From assembly GCA_030064795.1 (NCBI GenBank), contig JASJEI010000104.1:1-33940 (forward strand): a stretch of DNA of 33,940 nt, read 5' to 3'. Shown piece by piece: positions 8,182-15,709 of this stretch. Both the position numbers and the translations under genes were made by a program. The notes below the pieces were generated by a model, which saw only the letters and a program-made list of their open reading frames with translations, searched no databases and was not told the origin of the DNA. The DNA comes from Pleurocapsa sp. MO_226.B13 (GTDB lineage Bacteria; Cyanobacteriota; Cyanobacteriia; Cyanobacteriales; Xenococcaceae). Within the stretch, counting starts at the first letter, position 1, and each line of letters starts with the position of its first letter.

Positions 8182-10803
8182 TTATGAATCAAAACTGCGA
8201 AAAATAATTACAGTAGTATTAGCTTTAGTGGCGATCGCTTCGGGGATATTGCCTTTAACGGCATTTTGCAACAAACCTTCATTACTCGCGCCTAAAACTA
8301 CCAGACTATATTTTTTACGTTGGGTTAAATTAATAATTGCCTCGGAGACAGAATAAGAAGGAATCATCAGGGGAATCACTGTCAGGTTGGTTTGACTTTT
8401 GAGTAAGTCAACAGCAGAATAAAAATCTTGAGTTGAAGGACGAGTGATTTCGGGAGAATGTACCTGACATAGCTGCAATCTGGGAGCTGGTAGGTGGAGA
8501 GTTGCCAGGGGAGGAATAATCGTTAAAAGTTTGTTAGTGCGATCGCCTCCTGTAGTCGGAATCAGCCACTTAGTTTGTAACTTGCTAGGTTGGGGAAAAG
8601 CATGGGGAGGCTTGCCTAACTTGACGATCATCAGATCGCAAGGAGCTTCTTCAATTAACAAATCCACTACATTACTAAAAATTGACTCAATACCAGAGGT
8701 TTTACCTTTCCAACCCATCAGTAAAAGATCGATGTGTTCTCTGGCGATGGTTTCCAAAATTGCCTTACCAACATCCGTTGCCACCCGTATTTGAGTATGC
8801 ACTGGAATAGCGGTTTTTTGACCCCAGTTTTGGAGATGTTCCATCAACTGACGAACGCGATCGCTATTCACCTGAGCCTGAGCGGGATAGATATGTTGAG
8901 GAACGCAGATAACCCGCAAAAATTCAATTTCGTATTGATGATATTTGGCAATTGCTTCGGCTATTTTGAGTAAGGCATCAAAATTATCTGGATTTCCCAA
9001 AGGTAACAATAATCTTCCTTTTCCTGTAGCGGGGGAGCGAGTTTGATAGACGACATAAGAAGGTTCGGAGATAGACGTTGGTTTATGCTCGCAGTTTAAT
9101 TGTTTAGCTTCGGCTTTGATAATGTCGCTGCGAGTAATAATCCCCAGTAGTTTACAGCCTTCAGTAACGGGGAGACGAGACAGTTGATAGCGATTGAGCA
9201 AATACAACACATCTGCCAGGGAGGTATCGGAACCAACTGAAATCGGTTGAGGAGTCATAATCTCCCTGAGTAAAGTGGTTTTTGATTGTTTGCTGTCTTT
9301 AGGGATATCTGACTGGGTAATAATGCCGACTAATTTGCCATCGTCTACCACTGGAAAGCCACGATGATGCGATCGCGACATAGCCGTAATTACTTCGGGT
9401 AAAGTCAGATCGCTAGCTAGAGTTTCTACCCGTGACTCCATGACATCATCTGCGGTTAAGACTGACATAAAGTCGTTTTGGGGATGTTCTTCGGTTAGTT
9501 CGATCCCGCTAGCCTCTAGTAAATGTTCGTAAAGAGAACCCTGGGAGACGCTTTCGGCAACAATATACGCCACTGCCGAACTAATCATTAAGGGTAAGAC
9601 TAAGTTAAAATCCGCCGTCATCTCAAAGATAATCACGATTGCTGTGATCGGTACTCGGACTACTGCGGTAAAAAATGCTCCCATACCAGCTAGAGCAAAA
9701 GTATAGGGAGATTCAGTACTAACTACAGCAACTTCGGCAACCCCAACTAGATAACCTAAAGCCGAACCCAAGACTAAAGCAGGAGCAAATAAACCTCCAG
9801 GCGCGCCCGCACTATAGGCTAAGATCGTCAAACAAAATTGAGCCACAAATATTAAAGCGGTAGTTTGCCAAGTAAATTGCCCCGCAATCAATAATTCTCG
9901 TAAACCCGCATTATCCTGAAAAAAAGGTGGTAGCCAAGCCACAATGATGCCAGAGATCAAGCCAGCCAGACCGATACGCAATGGTCTGGGTAGGGGTAGG
10001 CGACGACCAAACTTCATACCTCGAACGATCGACCGATTAAAAATTCCTCCCAGAATACCCGCCAAAATGCCCAACAAAACATAAAAGGGAATCTCTGGCG
10101 CGGTAAAACTGCCTCTACGGGTAGAATCTAGCACGACCAAAGGTACATTCAGATCTGCCGAACCTAAGATGCGAGACACAACCGCCCCTGTAAAAGAAGC
10201 TGCGATCGCCGTTTCTAGAGTCAACCCTGAAATATCTCGCATTAACTCTTCGACGACAAACAATACCCCAGCGATGGGAGTATTAAAACCTGCTGCCAAA
10301 CCCGCTGCTGCCCCCGCAGCAATCATCTGACGACGGTTGGTAGGAGAATTAGGAATCCAACGACTAACCTGCGCCCCCAAAGCAGCCCCAATATGCACTG
10401 TAGGGCCTCGACGACCGAGGGTAAAGCCAGCCCCGATGATTAAAATAGTGGCGATCGTTTTCACTATAGCCGTTCTGAGGTTCAAGACAATCGGGTATTT
10501 AGCCAAAGCAGCTTTAACTTGAGGAATACCACCCCCTGTTGCCGAAGGAGACAAAAGCTCAATTACCACACCAGCTAGAGTACCCAGTGTCAAACCCACT
10601 AAAGGCAAAACAATTTTAGCTTCAGCGATATTTATAGTTCTGATTCGCCATCCACCCAACCAGCCAATTCCCTGTTTTAATAACACCGCAGCCAATGCCG
10701 AGAACAAACCAATTAAACAGGCTTCGACTAATGCATAGCGAGTATCTAAGGAACTACTTGCTAGCCATGAAGATTGTCGCAAGTTGGCAAGCAGTTTTTT
10801 CAT
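8182..10803 (-). CDS. ClC chloride channel/antiporter with CBS and Usp domains
   Basis: 873 residues. An N-terminal ClC membrane domain (about 25-430) carries GGGIPQVK (selectivity filter region), GRRGPTVHIG and FVVEEL. Two CBS repeats follow (about 445-565; MSRSHHRGFPVVDDGKLVGI and YQLSRLPVTEGCKLLGI), then two universal-stress-protein-like halves (about 590-870; GKTSGIESIFSNVV, VVLGASNEG). The gating glutamate of ClC-ec1 (GREGP) is Arg132 here, read directly from GGT CGT CGA GGC CCT, while the internal proton-glutamate equivalent (about Glu186) remains. It probably moves anions under control of a nucleotide bound to the CBS pair. It stands alone; radC on the same strand is about 100 bp upstream. 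Confidence 0.92.
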   Translation of the reverse strand: MKKLLANLRQSSWLASSSLDTRYALVEACLIGLFSALAAVLLKQGIGWLGGWRIRTINIAEAKIVLPLVGLTLGTLAGVVIELLSPSATGGGIPQVKAALAKYPIVLNLRTAIVKTIATILIIGAGFTLGRRGPTVHIGAALGAQVSRWIPNSPTNRRQMIAAGAAAGLAAGFNTPIAGVLFVVEELMRDISGLTLETAIAASFTGAVVSRILGSADLNVPLVVLDSTRRGSFTAPEIPFYVLLGILAGILGGIFNRSIVRGMKFGRRLPLPRPLRIGLAGLISGIIVAWLPPFFQDNAGLRELLIAGQFTWQTTALIFVAQFCLTILAYSAGAPGGLFAPALVLGSALGYLVGVAEVAVVSTESPYTFALAGMGAFFTAVVRVPITAIVIIFEMTADFNLVLPLMISSAVAYIVAESVSQGSLYEHLLEASGIELTEEHPQNDFMSVLTADDVMESRVETLASDLTLPEVITAMSRSHHRGFPVVDDGKLVGIITQSDIPKDSKQSKTTLLREIMTPQPISVGSDTSLADVLYLLNRYQLSRLPVTEGCKLLGIITRSDIIKAEAKQLNCEHKPTSISEPSYVVYQTRSPATGKGRLLLPLGNPDNFDALLKIAEAIAKYHQYEIEFLRVICVPQHIYPAQAQVNSDRVRQLMEHLQNWGQKTAIPVHTQIRVATDVGKAILETIAREHIDLLLMGWKGKTSGIESIFSNVVDLLIEEAPCDLMIVKLGKPPHAFPQPSKLQTKWLIPTTGGDRTNKLLTIIPPLATLHLPAPRLQLCQVHSPEITRPSTQDFYSAVDLLKSQTNLTVIPLMIPSYSVSEAIINLTQRKKYSLVVLGASNEGLLQNAVKGNIPEAIATKANTTVIIFRSFDS

Positions 10804-10905
10804 ATGTTAGCGATATAACATTTAGTTAGTCTGACGTAAATCTCTATGTATATCCTAAACCGCGATCGGCTAGTTCATAACTTCAATTAACCATAAATCC
10901 TCAGA

Positions 10906-11637
10906 TTATTCTCCTTGGGGAAAGCGTTGCCACAGATCCGTTCCTTGTCTCAGGCTTTGGTGATTGCCATTGCCTAAAATCAAATGATCTAATAGAGGGA
11001 TATCTAAATATTGTGAACCCTGTAATAGCTGTTCTGTTAAATAAATATCTTCTGGAGATGGTTCTAAATTTCCTGATGGGTGGTTATGGGCAATTATTAA
11101 TTTAGTCGCTCCTTGACGGACGGTTTCTCTGAAGATTTCGCGGGGATGAATCGAGGTTTCTGTTGCCGTACCGATAGTGAGAATTTTAGTTGCCAGCAAA
11201 CGATTTTTGACATCCAACATTAGCACTGCAAAACGTTCCTGACTTTGCCACATCAAATCATTGCTCAAAACTGCTGCTGCTGCTGTAGGGCTATCTACCG
11301 TTACTTTTTCATCGGGTTTAAATTTAAAAGTTCGTTTGCCCAATTCTATGGCTGCAATAATCGTAGCGGCTTTAGCAGGGCCAATACCAGGAATCTGCAT
11401 CAGTTCCCTGGGATGGACTTCCCGCAATACATCTAAGGGAGCGCGTCGATATGTACCTAACTCCTGTAAGATATGTTGAGCTAATCCAATTGCTGATAAT
11501 TTGCCTTTTGTTTGTCCAGTACTAATCAAAATAGCTAACAATTCCGCATCGGAAAGATTTTTTGCTCCCATCGCCATGAGGCGTTCGCGGGGACGTTCGC
11601 TAGCAGGAAGATCGGCAATTCTCAGGCTATAGGTCAT
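10906..11637 (-). CDS. radC: RadC family JAB-domain protein
   Basis: 243 residues from ATG 11637 ([20 protein letters not shown]). An N-terminal UPF0758 region with a helix-hairpin-helix ([21 protein letters not shown]) is followed by a JAB/MPN metalloprotease-like domain with the JAMM motif [14 protein letters not shown]. The family is widely annotated as DNA repair protein RadC, but its true function is unsettled. The frame is open to 11673, but the ATG at 11637 matches the family N-terminus. It lies 70 bp downstream of pyrR on the same strand. Confidence 0.93.
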   Translation of the reverse strand: MTYSLRIADLPASERPRERLMAMGAKNLSDAELLAILISTGQTKGKLSAIGLAQHILQELGTYRRAPLDVLREVHPRELMQIPGIGPAKAATIIAAIELGKRTFKFKPDEKVTVDSPTAAAAVLSNDLMWQSQERFAVLMLDVKNRLLATKILTIGTATETSIHPREIFRETVRQGATKLIIAHNHPSGNLEPSPEDIYLTEQLLQGSQYLDIPLLDHLILGNGNHQSLRQGTDLWQRFPQGE

Positions 11638-11709
11638 TACGACAACTAAAACAAAATAAGAGTTTTGTAACACAAATATAGCCCATGAAGGTATGAGAAT
11701 TAAATCTTG

Positions 11710-12252
11710 CTAGTCTAAATACTTAATTAACTCCACCACATCTTTGCCGTCAATTTCATTAAAGTAGACTTTTACTTTTTCTTCTGAAGCGGTAGGCAGC
11801 TTTTTGCCAATAAAATCAGGATGAATCGGTAATTCCCGATGTCCCCTGTCTACCAATACCGCCAATCGAATTACTTCGGGTCTACCATATTCGGTAACAG
11901 CATTAAGGGCCGCACGTATGGTACGACCTTTATAAATTACATCATCAACCAGCACCACGGTTTTACCAGTTAAATCGAGGGGAATTTTAGTTTTGGCAGG
12001 GATACGAGTCCGAATTTTATCTAGGTCGTCACGATAAAAAGTAACATCGATCGCGCCGACGGCAACCTCTGTATCCTCTAGGATCTCGATCTGTTTCGCC
12101 AATAAATTAGCCAAAGGAACGCCTCTAGTATGAATTCCCAACAAAACTATTTCTGATAAATCTCCAGATTTTTCAACGATCTGAGAAGCCAGACGATTGA
12201 TGGTACGACGAATTTCTTCAGCAGACAAGATTGTAACTATTTGGGCTGGCAT
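11710..12252 (-). CDS. pyrR: PyrR: uracil phosphoribosyltransferase / pyrimidine regulator
   Basis: 180 residues, full family length. The PRPP-binding loop [18 protein letters not shown] is intact, and [10 protein letters not shown] and [11 protein letters not shown] are characteristic PyrR stretches. The family converts uracil and PRPP to UMP and, in many bacteria, binds pyr mRNA leaders. It is divergent from pyrC with 93 bp between the genes, which ties it to pyrimidine synthesis. I saw no clear PyrR-binding anti-antiterminator in the short pyrC leader. Confidence 0.95.
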   Translation of the reverse strand: MPAQIVTILSAEEIRRTINRLASQIVEKSGDLSEIVLLGIHTRGVPLANLLAKQIEILEDTEVAVGAIDVTFYRDDLDKIRTRIPAKTKIPLDLTGKTVVLVDDVIYKGRTIRAALNAVTEYGRPEVIRLAVLVDRGHRELPIHPDFIGKKLPTASEEKVKVYFNEIDGKDVVELIKYLD

Positions 12253-12345
12253 TGATTAGAGTGAGCAGAAGAACACTGGCGAGGATTTTTATGAGTTAAT
12301 TATTATAGTCTCTTTGTTTGCTGATTATTTGCTATAAGCGATCGA

Positions 12346-13350
12346 ATTAAACAAGTCGTTATTAATTCTCCCTTGGATATGCACCTTCATTTTCGCGAAG
12401 GAACAATGGCACAGACGGTAATTCCTCTCAGTTCTCATTCTTTTGCGGGAGGGGTAGTGATGCCTAATTTAGTCCCTGCGGTCAATAATCTGGAGCGTTT
12501 GACGGGATATGTTCGAGAGATTAGATCGATTATTGGCGAAGATATATTTGAACCCTACATGACGGTTTTTTTTCAAAAATATAGCTATAAGGAGCTAAAA
12601 CAGTTTAAACCTCATATTTTGGGAGTCAAGCTTTATCCTGCGGGAGTGACTACCAACAGCGAAGCGGGAGTAGCAACACTAAACCAAGCGGAAACTACGA
12701 TTAAATATCTCGAAGAATTAGATATTCCTCTAATGATTCACGGGGAAACTCATGGTTTTGTTTTAGATCGAGAAAAGCTTTTTTTACCAATCTACGAACA
12801 TTTAGCCCAAAAGTTTCCACGGCTGAAAATTATTATGGAACATATTACTACTGCCGATGCGGTGGCATTATTAGACAGGTACGAAAATATTTATGCTACG
12901 GTAACTTTGCACCATCTGATTATTACTTTAAACGATCTGGCTGGAGGATTGCTCAGACCGCATTTATTCTGTAAACCCATTGCCAAACGTCTCGAAGACA
13001 GAGAAGCCTTACTGAGTGCTGCGATTAAAGCTCATCCCAAACTGATGTTTGGTAGTGACTCGGCACCTCATCCTATTGATAAAAAAGAGGCTTGTGGCTG
13101 TGCTGCGGGAATATTTACTGCTCCTATTGCTCTCCAGTCTTTAGTAGAATTATTTGAACGACATAATGCTCTCGATAATTTACAGGCGTTTGTTTCTGAT
13201 AACGCTCAAAAAATTTATGGCGTAACTCCACCGCCAAAATCTGTAACCTTAGAACCAGTAGCTTACAAAGTTCCTGCAATGTATGGCAATGTTGTTCCTT
13301 TTTTTGCCAACCAAGAGCTTCCTTGGTCGATTACTGAGGTTCATTCTTAA
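12346..13350 (+). CDS. pyrC: Dihydroorotase, PyrC type
   Basis: Third step of pyrimidine synthesis: cyclises carbamoyl-aspartate to dihydroorotate. Class II (E. coli PyrC-like), with zinc ligands HLH at the start (DMHLHFREG), carboxylated Lys in LGVKLYPAG, later His in MIHGE and IMEHITT, and catalytic Asp in FGSDSAPH. The start is unusual. The family opens with a short strand ending in (P)xDMHLH. The only standard start (TTG 12373) would leave just MDMHLHF, while the frame upstream encodes [16 protein letters not shown], which fits well. An in-frame TGA at 12322 closes it further up. I therefore place the start at ATT 12346 (334 residues), a rare codon; TTG 12373 is the conventional alternative. 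Confidence 0.9.
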   Translation: MKQVVINSPLDMHLHFREGTMAQTVIPLSSHSFAGGVVMPNLVPAVNNLERLTGYVREIRSIIGEDIFEPYMTVFFQKYSYKELKQFKPHILGVKLYPAGVTTNSEAGVATLNQAETTIKYLEELDIPLMIHGETHGFVLDREKLFLPIYEHLAQKFPRLKIIMEHITTADAVALLDRYENIYATVTLHHLIITLNDLAGGLLRPHLFCKPIAKRLEDREALLSAAIKAHPKLMFGSDSAPHPIDKKEACGCAAGIFTAPIALQSLVELFERHNALDNLQAFVSDNAQKIYGVTPPPKSVTLEPVAYKVPAMYGNVVPFFANQELPWSITEVHS

Positions 13351-13420
13351 ATTGCTTAAAAGCGATCGCCAAATCCTAGTGGCGTGGCAAGCTTAAAATA
13401 GTGCAATAAACTATCGCCGA

Positions 13421-13735
13421 GAACAAGGACTATTTGCTACATATCAAAAACCCAAGAGTATCGATCCAACAGACAAATCATCTGTGTTCATCCGCGTTCT
13501 CGGTGCGCGATGGCGCAGCCGAGTCCTTTAGGGCATACATGCGGAATTACGCCTTTGTCTTGCGCCTACATGCGGAATTACGCCTTTGTGTCGACGCGGG
13601 GGTGGATAGGGGGACTTATTTCAGTTGTCTTAATCTATTCAATAGTTAACTGTTCTTAGTTAAAAGTCCCCCATCCCCGCGCACCGCTGTGGACTCTTCT
13701 ATAATGCAACATTTAAGGCGTGTCAGTCCGCTACA
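13421..13735 (-). repeat. Dispersed intergenic repeat, long copy with insert
   Basis: Its flanks (13421-13495 and about 13688-13735) match the reverse complement of 3288-3418. About 190 bp at 13496-13688 are absent from the short copy. The insert has two direct copies of TACATGCGGAATTACGCC...TTTGT (13536-13558, 13567-13589; period 31). It also has a hairpin whose arms are GCGGGGGTGGATAGGGGGAC and AAGTCCCCCATCCCCGCG. It looks like a small non-coding mobile or REP-like element within an older repeat. Confidence 0.75.
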
Positions 13736-13771
13736 ATTTTTTTCATAAATCAAAAAATAATCGGTTATTGA

Positions 13772-13799
13772 TTAAGTTACCTGCTTAAGTTGCGATCTT
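13772..13799 (+). promoter_or_regulatory. TTAAGTT direct repeat (period 13), copy 1
   Basis: TTAAGTT at 13772-13778 and 13785-13791, followed directly by GCGATCTT. The identical arrangement occurs at 17141-17168 in the divergent promoter of the NB-ARC and hydrolase genes. Two 7-mers 13 bp apart suggest a dimeric regulator. The regulator is unknown. Confidence 0.5.
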
Positions 13800-13815
13800 T
13801 CCTGGACACTATCTC

Positions 13816-13961
13816 AGAGCTACAGCAAACTAAAAGTGTAAAGTTAAATTGCTTAATTATTGATCGATCGCTTACTCAAGCAATTAACTGGAAAATTGGT
13901 AGCTCTTGAGGTAATTCTAACCAAATTATCCTCACTCCCTCACAAAAATTCTCAGGAGGGA
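13816..13961 (+). promoter_or_regulatory. Structured leader of the 59-residue protein, copy A
   Basis: Three nested or consecutive stems can be drawn. AGAGCTAC (13816-13823) pairs with GTAGCTCT (13899-13906). AGTTAAATTGCTT (13842-13854) pairs with AAGCAATTAACT (13878-13889), one bulged base. TCCCTC (13936-13941) pairs with GAGGGA (13956-13961), which covers the Shine-Dalgarno AGGAGGG. In copy B at 23809-23954 the stems are kept, and differences in the AT-rich hairpin fall in its loop and bulge. This suggests a folded 5' leader that could control translation. Confidence 0.55.
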
Positions 13962-13964
13962 ATT

Positions 13965-14144
13965 ATGAAAATTAAATGGAAAAAACTAGGGATAAATGTC
14001 ATCTTTTGGTTAGGAACAGAAATTTGGCTCACTTCGATCGGACTCGACGATCTAGCCGATTATAGTGAATTTCTCGGTCAGGAGAAAGAAATAACAGCGA
14101 GCGTTGAAGCCTATCCAACATTAATAGTAAATTTTGTCTTTTAA
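13965..14144 (+). CDS. Small hydrophobic protein, copy A
   Basis: 59 residues: MKIKWKKLGINVIFWLGTEI then a core with GLDDLADYSEFLGQEKE. The basic N-terminus and a single hydrophobic stretch (about 9-27) suggest a membrane-associated small protein. A strong AGGAGGG lies at the right distance from the ATG. A longer reading from TTG 13860 stays open but runs through the structured leader, so I reject it. A near-identical copy lies at 23958, with a few differences (E2, K11-I12, RLR near the C-terminus). The GLDDLADYSEF core resembles small cyanobacterial proteins I have seen without function. Confidence 0.65.
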   Translation: MKIKWKKLGINVIFWLGTEIWLTSIGLDDLADYSEFLGQEKEITASVEAYPTLIVNFVF

Positions 14145-14228
14145 AAATCACTACCATTTTTCTTGAGATAGCGATCGTTCTTCTTTCAGGTTAAACAGCA
14201 GCAGAGATAAACAAAGTTAAGGAAGAGG

Positions 14229-14313
14229 TTGTAGGGGAGAAATTAGGCAAACTCCCCCAAAACCCAGCAAAAGCTGCTGGTGCTAGTAAAGTAATGCAAT
14301 AACTCTTCCCCTA
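14229..14313 (+). repeat. Inverted repeat enclosing a hairpin
   Basis: GTAGGGGAGA (about 14232) pairs with TCTTCCCCTAC (about 14303-14313), enclosing a second hairpin CCAGCA-aaa-GCTGCTGG. It could be a folded RNA or a small mobile repeat. I do not recognise a riboswitch class. Confidence 0.4.
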
Positions 14314-14469
14314 CTTGAGACATTCAATGCCAACTATCGATCGCGTAGTTTTGGTGTTTGTCATACTTGTCGATTCTTTTTACGAGAAGAAGATGGCTTT
14401 CGCTGTGGCTTAACTCAAGAATCTCTCAGTCATGATGATAGCCAGAGCATTTGTCGCGAATACGAATAA
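14290..14469 (+). pseudogene. Small four-Cys protein, start lost or frameshifted
   Basis: A frame open from just after TAA 14287-14289 to TAA 14467-14469 reads SFGVCHTCRFFLREEDGFRC and then GLTQESLSHDDSQSICREYE. The spacing CxxC, then C, then C suggests a small zinc-binding protein. No ATG, GTG or TTG is in frame. An ATG at 14327 (MPTIDR) is one frame off and would join the coding frame after a one-base change. It is either a frameshifted gene or one with a non-standard start. Confidence 0.5.
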
Positions 14470-14490
14470 ATCAAATCTACACAAAAGGTT

Positions 14491-14591
14491 TGGCTAATTC
14501 TTTTAGGCTCTTTATGGATTCGGTGGGACTTATTGTTGGGAAGATAGTGAAACAAGTATAATCCTTAAGCCTAAGTATATTTGAGGATTTT
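14491..14591 (+). repeat. Left inverted repeat around the cupin gene
   Basis: AGGCTCTTTATGGATTCGGT through ATATTTGAGGATTTT matches the reverse complement of 15521-15630 at roughly 85-90% identity over about 87 bp, with weaker extension outwards (GGCTAATTC). Together the arms bracket a 1.1-kb segment that holds one gene. Confidence 0.85.
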
Positions 14592-14751
14592 CTGTGACCG
14601 CGATTGCGCGGAGCGCACCAGCAAAGCCGATCGCTATCTCTTGTATCAATCTGTTAGACTTAATTGAAGATTTATGATCGCCCTAGAGCCAGATGAGATG
14701 AGATAAGTAAAATTAGGGTGAACGATACAACCACTGAGAAGGAGAACAACA

Positions 14752-15303
14752 ATGAAGGGATTCACCTCTCAAGCCATTCACGTGGGGAGCCGACTCCGAC
14801 AATCTCTTGTCATCTTTACTCTGGCAGTTTTTCTGTTCCTGACATCAATGAAGGGAAGCTATGCTTCCTCCTTACTAGCTTCCAACCAAACAACACAATC
14901 CTTTGGACCAGATCAGACTATCATTGACCTCAATCAACTAACTTGGAAACCTCTTAGAGCGCAAGACGTGCCACCTGGCCCTGAGATCGCTCTTCTGAGA
15001 GGGGATACTCAAGACGCGGAGTCTCTTGAAGCGGTCTTGCGACTCCCTGCCCAGTATACATTTCCGAATCATAGTCATACTTCTGATGAAGTTTATCTCT
15101 GGCTCAAGGGCGATTTTACCTATATCGCCGCCGATGGCACTACCATTCCTCTGAGTGGACAGTCCTACATTAGTCTCCCTGGCAGCGTTCCCCACGCCCT
15201 CACTTGTGGAGATACCCCCTGTTTATTTTACCTGCGCTACTCAAGACCCTTCGACTTAATGGTTTATCCCATGCCCGAATTGAAGAAATTGGTTAGGGAA
15301 TAA
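14752..15303 (+). CDS. Secreted cupin-domain protein
   Basis: 183 residues. A signal peptide (about 1-38; basic start, SLVIFTLAVFLFLT core, SYAS cleavage region) is followed by one cupin barrel: HSHTSDEVYLWLKGDF is cupin motif 1 and LPGSVPHAL is motif 2, giving a His-His-Glu-His type metal site. Probably a periplasmic metal-binding or dioxygenase-like cupin; the substrate is unknown. Good RBS (GAAGGAGAACAACA). The gene lies alone between two ~90-bp inverted repeats, suggesting it moves or is amplified as a unit. Confidence 0.85.
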   Translation: MKGFTSQAIHVGSRLRQSLVIFTLAVFLFLTSMKGSYASSLLASNQTTQSFGPDQTIIDLNQLTWKPLRAQDVPPGPEIALLRGDTQDAESLEAVLRLPAQYTFPNHSHTSDEVYLWLKGDFTYIAADGTTIPLSGQSYISLPGSVPHALTCGDTPCLFYLRYSRPFDLMVYPMPELKKLVRE

Positions 15304-15342
15304 CTTGACTGGCTGCTTCTCTCGACGTATCCCATAGATTTT

Positions 15343-15517
15343 CCAGGTGTAAAATTTTCGTTGATGGCAGAGTTCTTTTTTTATAAGGAATGCCAAGAGC
15401 TGAGAATCGATCGAAGCCGCGATTTATTCCTGTTGCAATTTTTAGACTGATCGTCATAATAAGTGATCGACTGCGTCGAGCGCCTGCTCAATGTACCATC
15501 AACGAAAAATTTACAGG
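15343..15517. repeat. MITE-like element of about 175 bp
   Basis: The ends are inverted repeats: CCAGGTGTAAAATTTTCGTT (then GATGG) on the left and CCATCAACGAAAAATTTACA (then GG) on the right. It has no coding capacity, and its right end lies 4 bp from the right arm of the cupin-flanking inverted repeat. Confidence 0.6.
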
Positions 15518-15520
15518 AGA

Positions 15521-15630
15521 AAAAATCCTCAAATATGCCTGAGCATAAGGATTATACTTGTTTCACTATTTTCTCACAACAAGTCCCACCGAATCCATAA
15601 AGAGCCTTCTTTTAAATTACGAATTAGCCT
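15521..15630 (-). repeat. Right inverted repeat around the cupin gene
   Basis: Reverse-complement partner of 14491-14591 (AAGTCCCACCGAATCCATAA is the clearest stretch). Confidence 0.85.
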
Positions 15631-15709
15631 TATAAATTGGGTTAGAAAATTAAACTAAATAAAAATAATATATGATTGACTGTTTCTGAGATGATTTATC
15701 GCTTGTGCC

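Larger units (their letters stand above)
13351..13815. other. Repeat-rich spacer at the left edge of the accessory island
   Basis: About 465 bp with no gene. It holds the inverted copy of the 3288-3418 repeat (13421-13735), split by an insert that has a 31-bp-period repeat and a long GC-rich hairpin. The TTAAGTT direct repeat follows at 13772-13791. Confidence 0.8.
15304..15709. other. Repeat-filled spacer downstream of the cupin gene
   Basis: No gene. It contains a MITE-like element (15343-15517), the right inverted repeat (15521-15630) and an AT-rich tail. Confidence 0.75.

Noticed and set aside
13860..13964. N-terminal extension of the 59-residue protein to 94 residues (also at 23853)
   Set aside because: The extension needs a TTG start without RBS and runs through the structured leader. 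AGGAGGG sits ideally before the inner ATG.
14229..14313. Riboswitch
   Set aside because: The inverted repeat is clear, but I could not match the interior to any riboswitch consensus I know.
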